From Actinomadura rubrisoli (GTDB lineage Bacteria; Actinomycetota; Actinomycetes; Streptosporangiales; Streptosporangiaceae), in NCBI RefSeq assembly GCF_004349215.1, contig NZ_SMKU01000032.1:1-44554 (forward strand): a DNA stretch of 44,554 nucleotides, in the 5' to 3' direction. The notes below the pieces were generated by a model, which saw nothing but the letters and a program-made list of their open reading frames with translations, did not search any database and was not told where the DNA came from. Shown here in pieces: positions 42,212-44,554 of this stretch. The translations under genes and the position numbers were made by a program. Positions within the stretch are counted from its first letter, which is position 1. Every line of letters starts with the position of its first letter.

Positions 42212-42991
42212 TCAGTTCATCGCCAGATCGGCGACGAGCCCGTAGTGATCACTCGCTGCGGGCTCGACGAACACGCGGGTGCAGTCGCGGATCGCCAGCG
42301 TGGGGCCGCCGTGCAGGCCGCAGCGCACCAGGATGTGGTCGATCCGGCGGAACGGCCAGTCACCGTCCTCCATCAGCGGGTTCTCCGGCGTGTACGTGTG
42401 GCCGGGCTCATCGGGGTGGATGCGCTCCCAGGCGTCCCGGTAGCAGACGCTCATGCCGTGCAGCGACTGCCGTCCCGTCCAGAAGCGCATGCTGGCCGCG
42501 TCCGGCGCGGCATCGAAGTCACCGGCCACGACCACGTGCATCGGGCCGTCGTGCAGGCGCCCCTCGATGGCCCGCGCCGCCGCCACGGCCTGCAACTCCC
42601 GCTCGTGCTCGTACGCGAGTTGCCAGTTGGGGAAGTGGTTGACGAACAGCAGCGGCCCGATCGGATCGGGTGCCCGGACCTCGGCGACGAGGCTCGTGCA
42701 GGCGAACGCGACGGTCCGCGGCGTGACCTTCAGGTCGACCTCCGTCGCCGCCGTGATCGGCCACCGGCTCCCGATCGAGATGCCCTGCCCGTCCGGTTCC
42801 CGCTTCGCCTGATGCGCCACGACGTAGTCCGGCCCGAGCAGGTCGGCGGCCTGGTCGTAGGACGCCGTCCTGACCGACTCCTGGAACGCGACGAGATCGG
42901 GCCGCAGCTCCCGGACACCGTCGGCGATCATCTTCCGCCGTCCGGCCCAGTCGCCCCTCCGCCCCCACAGGTTCAACGTCAAGACGCGCAT
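42212..42991 (-). CDS. Endonuclease/exonuclease/phosphatase-family protein
   Basis: This 259-aa cytosolic enzyme of the EEP (DNase I-like) superfamily has all the main motifs: RVLTLNLWGRRGDW, FQESVRTA with the metal-binding Glu, FVNHFPNW, VAGDFDAAPDA and the terminal SDHYGLVADL. In contrast to the secreted EEP gene at 17986 it has no signal peptide and conserves the GD(F/N) and SDH catalytic residues, so it is probably active on a phosphodiester or phosphate ester. The substrate is unknown. It converges on the NmrA gene with 13 nt between them and follows clpP on the same strand after 46 nt. Confidence 0.85.
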   Translation of the reverse strand: MRVLTLNLWGRRGDWAGRRKMIADGVRELRPDLVAFQESVRTASYDQAADLLGPDYVVAHQAKREPDGQGISIGSRWPITAATEVDLKVTPRTVAFACTSLVAEVRAPDPIGPLLFVNHFPNWQLAYEHERELQAVAAARAIEGRLHDGPMHVVVAGDFDAAPDAASMRFWTGRQSLHGMSVCYRDAWERIHPDEPGHTYTPENPLMEDGDWPFRRIDHILVRCGLHGGPTLAIRDCTRVFVEPAASDHYGLVADLAMN

Positions 42992-43037
42992 GCCCGCCCG
43001 CTACCCGGCCAGACGGCCCGCTAAGCGGGTCAGACGG

Positions 43038-43652
43038 TTAGGCCGGTTGGGCGGCGACCTGCCCGGCGTGGCTCACGACATGGTCGACGAAGCCGTACTC
43101 CCGCGCCTCCTCGGCCGTGAACCACCGGTCGCGGTCGGAGTCGGCGGAGATCCGCTCGACCGGCTGCCCGGTGTGGAACGCGACGCGTTCCTGGAAGATC
43201 CGCTTGGTGAACACCATGCTCTCGGCCTGGATCTTGATGTCGGACGCGGTGCCGCCGATCCCGCCGGACGGCTGGTGCATCAGGATCCGCGCGTGCGGCA
43301 GGGCGTACCGCTTGCCGGGGGTGCCCGCGCACAGCAGGAACTGCCCCATCGACGCGGTGAACCCCAGCGACAGCGTCGCCACGTCGTTCGGGATGAACTG
43401 CATGATGTCGTAGATCGCCATCCCGGCCGTCACCGAGCCGCCGGGCGAGTTGATGTAGAGGTGGATGTCGCGTTCGCCGTCCTCGGCGGAGAGCAGCAGC
43501 ATCTCCCCGCAGATCCGGTTCGCGATGGCGTCGTCGACCTGCTGGCCGAGGACGATGATGCGCCGGCGCAGCAGCCGCTGGTAGACGTGCTCGCTCCCGA
43601 GCTGGGCGGTCATCTCGTCGGTCTTGGCGGTCGGGTGGAGAAGATGGGCCAT
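43038..43652 (-). CDS. clpP: ClpP-type serine protease, solitary copy
   Basis: This 204-aa proteolytic subunit has the catalytic triad Ser101 (GFTASMGQFLL), His126 (ILMHQPSGG) and Asp175 (DSDRDRWFT), and the oligomer interface YINSPGGSVTAGMAIYD. It would form a barrel with ClpX or ClpC, normally encoded elsewhere. There is no second clpP, tig or clpX nearby, so it is not the main clpP1P2 operon; it resembles accessory copies such as Streptomyces ClpP3. The N-terminal 13 residues may be a propeptide, and an alternative start is ATG 43613. It is divergent from a LysR gene across a palindromic operator. Confidence 0.93.
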   Translation of the reverse strand: MAHLLHPTAKTDEMTAQLGSEHVYQRLLRRRIIVLGQQVDDAIANRICGEMLLLSAEDGERDIHLYINSPGGSVTAGMAIYDIMQFIPNDVATLSLGFTASMGQFLLCAGTPGKRYALPHARILMHQPSGGIGGTASDIKIQAESMVFTKRIFQERVAFHTGQPVERISADSDRDRWFTAEEAREYGFVDHVVSHAGQVAAQPA

Positions 43653-43709
43653 GCCTCAAGGAGAACCGCAGGTCAGGCCCCGCGTCCAACAACACTTCCC
43701 GGCACATTC

Positions 43710-43730
43710 ACAACCCCCGGTTGTTAATCT
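43710..43730. promoter_or_regulatory. LysR operator and promoter between clpP and lysR
   Basis: ACAAC-CCCCG-GTTGT (43710-43724) is a perfect palindrome with a 5-nt centre. TAATCT (43725-43730) follows directly and lies 6 nt before ATG 43737, so the LysR mRNA is probably leaderless and autoregulated. Confidence 0.55.
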
Positions 43731-43736
43731 GGGACC

Positions 43737-44554
43737 ATGGACGCGGACCTCCAGGGCATGCGCGCCTTCGTCGCCGCCGCCGAGGACCTTCACTTCGGAC
43801 GGGCGGCCGCCCGGCTCTTCCTCACCCAGCAGGCCCTCTCCAAGCGCATCCGCCGCCTCGAAGCCGCCCTCGCCGTCCCGCTCTTCGACCGCACCACCCG
43901 CTCGGTCGAGCTCACCCCGGCCGGACGGCGCCTCCTGCCGCTCGCCCGCGAGGCGATCACGGCCTTCGAGACGGCCGTGAACGCGGTCCGCGGCGTCCCC
44001 GTCCCGCTGCGCATCGACGTCTACCACGAGCGGTTCAGCCCGATGGAGACGATCCGACGCGTCATCGCCGCCGAACCCGCGATCCGGGTCGAGGCCACCA
44101 TGCGGCAGGGCCTCGCCGTCGCGCTCCCCGCCCTCCTGCGCGGCGAGATCGACGCCGCGTTCGGCCGCGCGCACGACCTCGGCCGCCCTTGGCCGGACGA
44201 ACTGGCCCGCCGCCGGTTCTCCCTGGCCCCGCTGTACGCGTTCGTCCTGGAAGGGCACCCGCTGGCGTCCCGGACGGCCCTCCCTGTCCGCGACCTCGCC
44301 GCCGCCGGCATCGTGATGCCCGACCCGGGCGGCTCCACCGAATGGCGCGGCTACCTGACCCGCCTCGCGACCGAGTTCGGCATCCCGCTCCGCTTCTCCG
44401 AACCGGCCTTCGGCCTCCTCGGCTACAGGGAGATGATGGAACGCGACAACAAGGCCGTCGCCGTCGGCGAGCGGGACATGGTCCTCCCCACGGAAGAGGG
44501 CATGGTCCGCATCCCCATCACCGACCCCGTCCCCCTCTTCCCCTGGTCGGTCGT
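43737..44554 (+). CDS. LysR-family transcriptional regulator (3' end missing)
   Basis: The first 272 residues of a LysR regulator are present; the usual length is about 300, so only the tail is cut by the window edge. The helix-turn-helix is [20 protein letters not shown] followed by [20 protein letters not shown]. The effector domain begins near residue 90 ([14 protein letters not shown]) and contains [13 protein letters not shown]. The ATG follows TAATCT by 6 nt without a ribosome-binding site. Its target is likely the divergent clpP gene and itself, through the palindrome between them; the effector is unknown. Confidence 0.92.
   Translation, partial: MDADLQGMRAFVAAAEDLHFGRAAARLFLTQQALSKRIRRLEAALAVPLFDRTTRSVELTPAGRRLLPLAREAITAFETAVNAVRGVPVPLRIDVYHERFSPMETIRRVIAAEPAIRVEATMRQGLAVALPALLRGEIDAAFGRAHDLGRPWPDELARRRFSLAPLYAFVLEGHPLASRTALPVRDLAAAGIVMPDPGGSTEWRGYLTRLATEFGIPLRFSEPAFGLLGYREMMERDNKAVAVGERDMVLPTEEGMVRIPITDPVPLFPWSV

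Overview
This 44.6-kb window is a dense, very GC-rich chromosomal segment of an actinomycete. Nearly every reading frame stays open in the third-position-GC style of that phylum. Three things place it within Actinomycetota: a Pup-independent proteasome activator (Bpa/PafE), the serS-pheA-DUF4446 neighbourhood known from Streptomyces and relatives, and actinobacterial family variants throughout. A Streptosporangiales/Thermomonosporaceae (Actinomadura-like) source is my inference and is not proven. I saw no rRNA, tRNA, CRISPR array, transposase or prophage gene.

Layout. 1-2.1 kb: start of a Pro/Gly-rich protein, a quinone oxidoreductase and bpa. 2.1-6.2 kb: HAD phosphatase, serS, a methyltransferase with a 20-bp minisatellite at its 3' end, and pheA. 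6.3-12.8 kb: envelope-glycan genes, namely DUF4446, a GT87, an alkaline-phosphatase-like membrane protein, an MptB-like mannosyltransferase and a GT2. 13-16.3 kb: STAS protein, a small Cys-containing protein, an OmpR/histidine-kinase pair and a tiny membrane protein. 16.4-23 kb: acyl-CoA ligase, secreted EEP protein, a divergent EF-Tu with an unusual leader, an MFS exporter and arginine deiminase. 23-28.6 kb: RsbW-like ATPase, PAS/GAF histidine kinase, a TPP-riboswitch-controlled HMP transporter, rhodanese and an SSI-like lipoprotein. 28.7-32.3 kb: copper operon copZ - His-rich protein - copA with CsoR-like operators. 32.5-36.5 kb: Fpg/Nei glycosylase, GPP34, a MarR/ene-reductase pair and tenA. 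36.8-41.3 kb: polysaccharide deacetylase-GT2 fusion, Pro-rich membrane protein, ECF sigma factor and its membrane partner. 41.3-44.6 kb: NmrA-type oxidoreductase, EEP phosphatase, a lone clpP and a divergent LysR gene cut by the window end.

Regulation. Many starts lack a Shine-Dalgarno sequence and have TANNNT exactly 6-7 nt upstream, the signature of leaderless mRNAs. The most striking case lies between the MFS gene and the EF-Tu gene. There a promoter overlaps the MFS stop codon and drives a predicted leaderless 35-codon ORF that encloses a 56-nt stem-loop. The downstream EF-Tu has alanine at the position equivalent to E. coli Gly275, a change known to give GE2270A resistance. Exporter, attenuator-like leader and altered drug target together make this the strongest candidate for an undescribed system here.

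Other coherent units are the envelope-mannan cluster, the copper operon, the thiamine pair (riboswitch-cytX and tenA) and the ECF/deacetylase-glycosyltransferase locus. Strong palindromic terminators separate most convergent genes. Two of them look like small mobile palindromes placed directly after stop codons.
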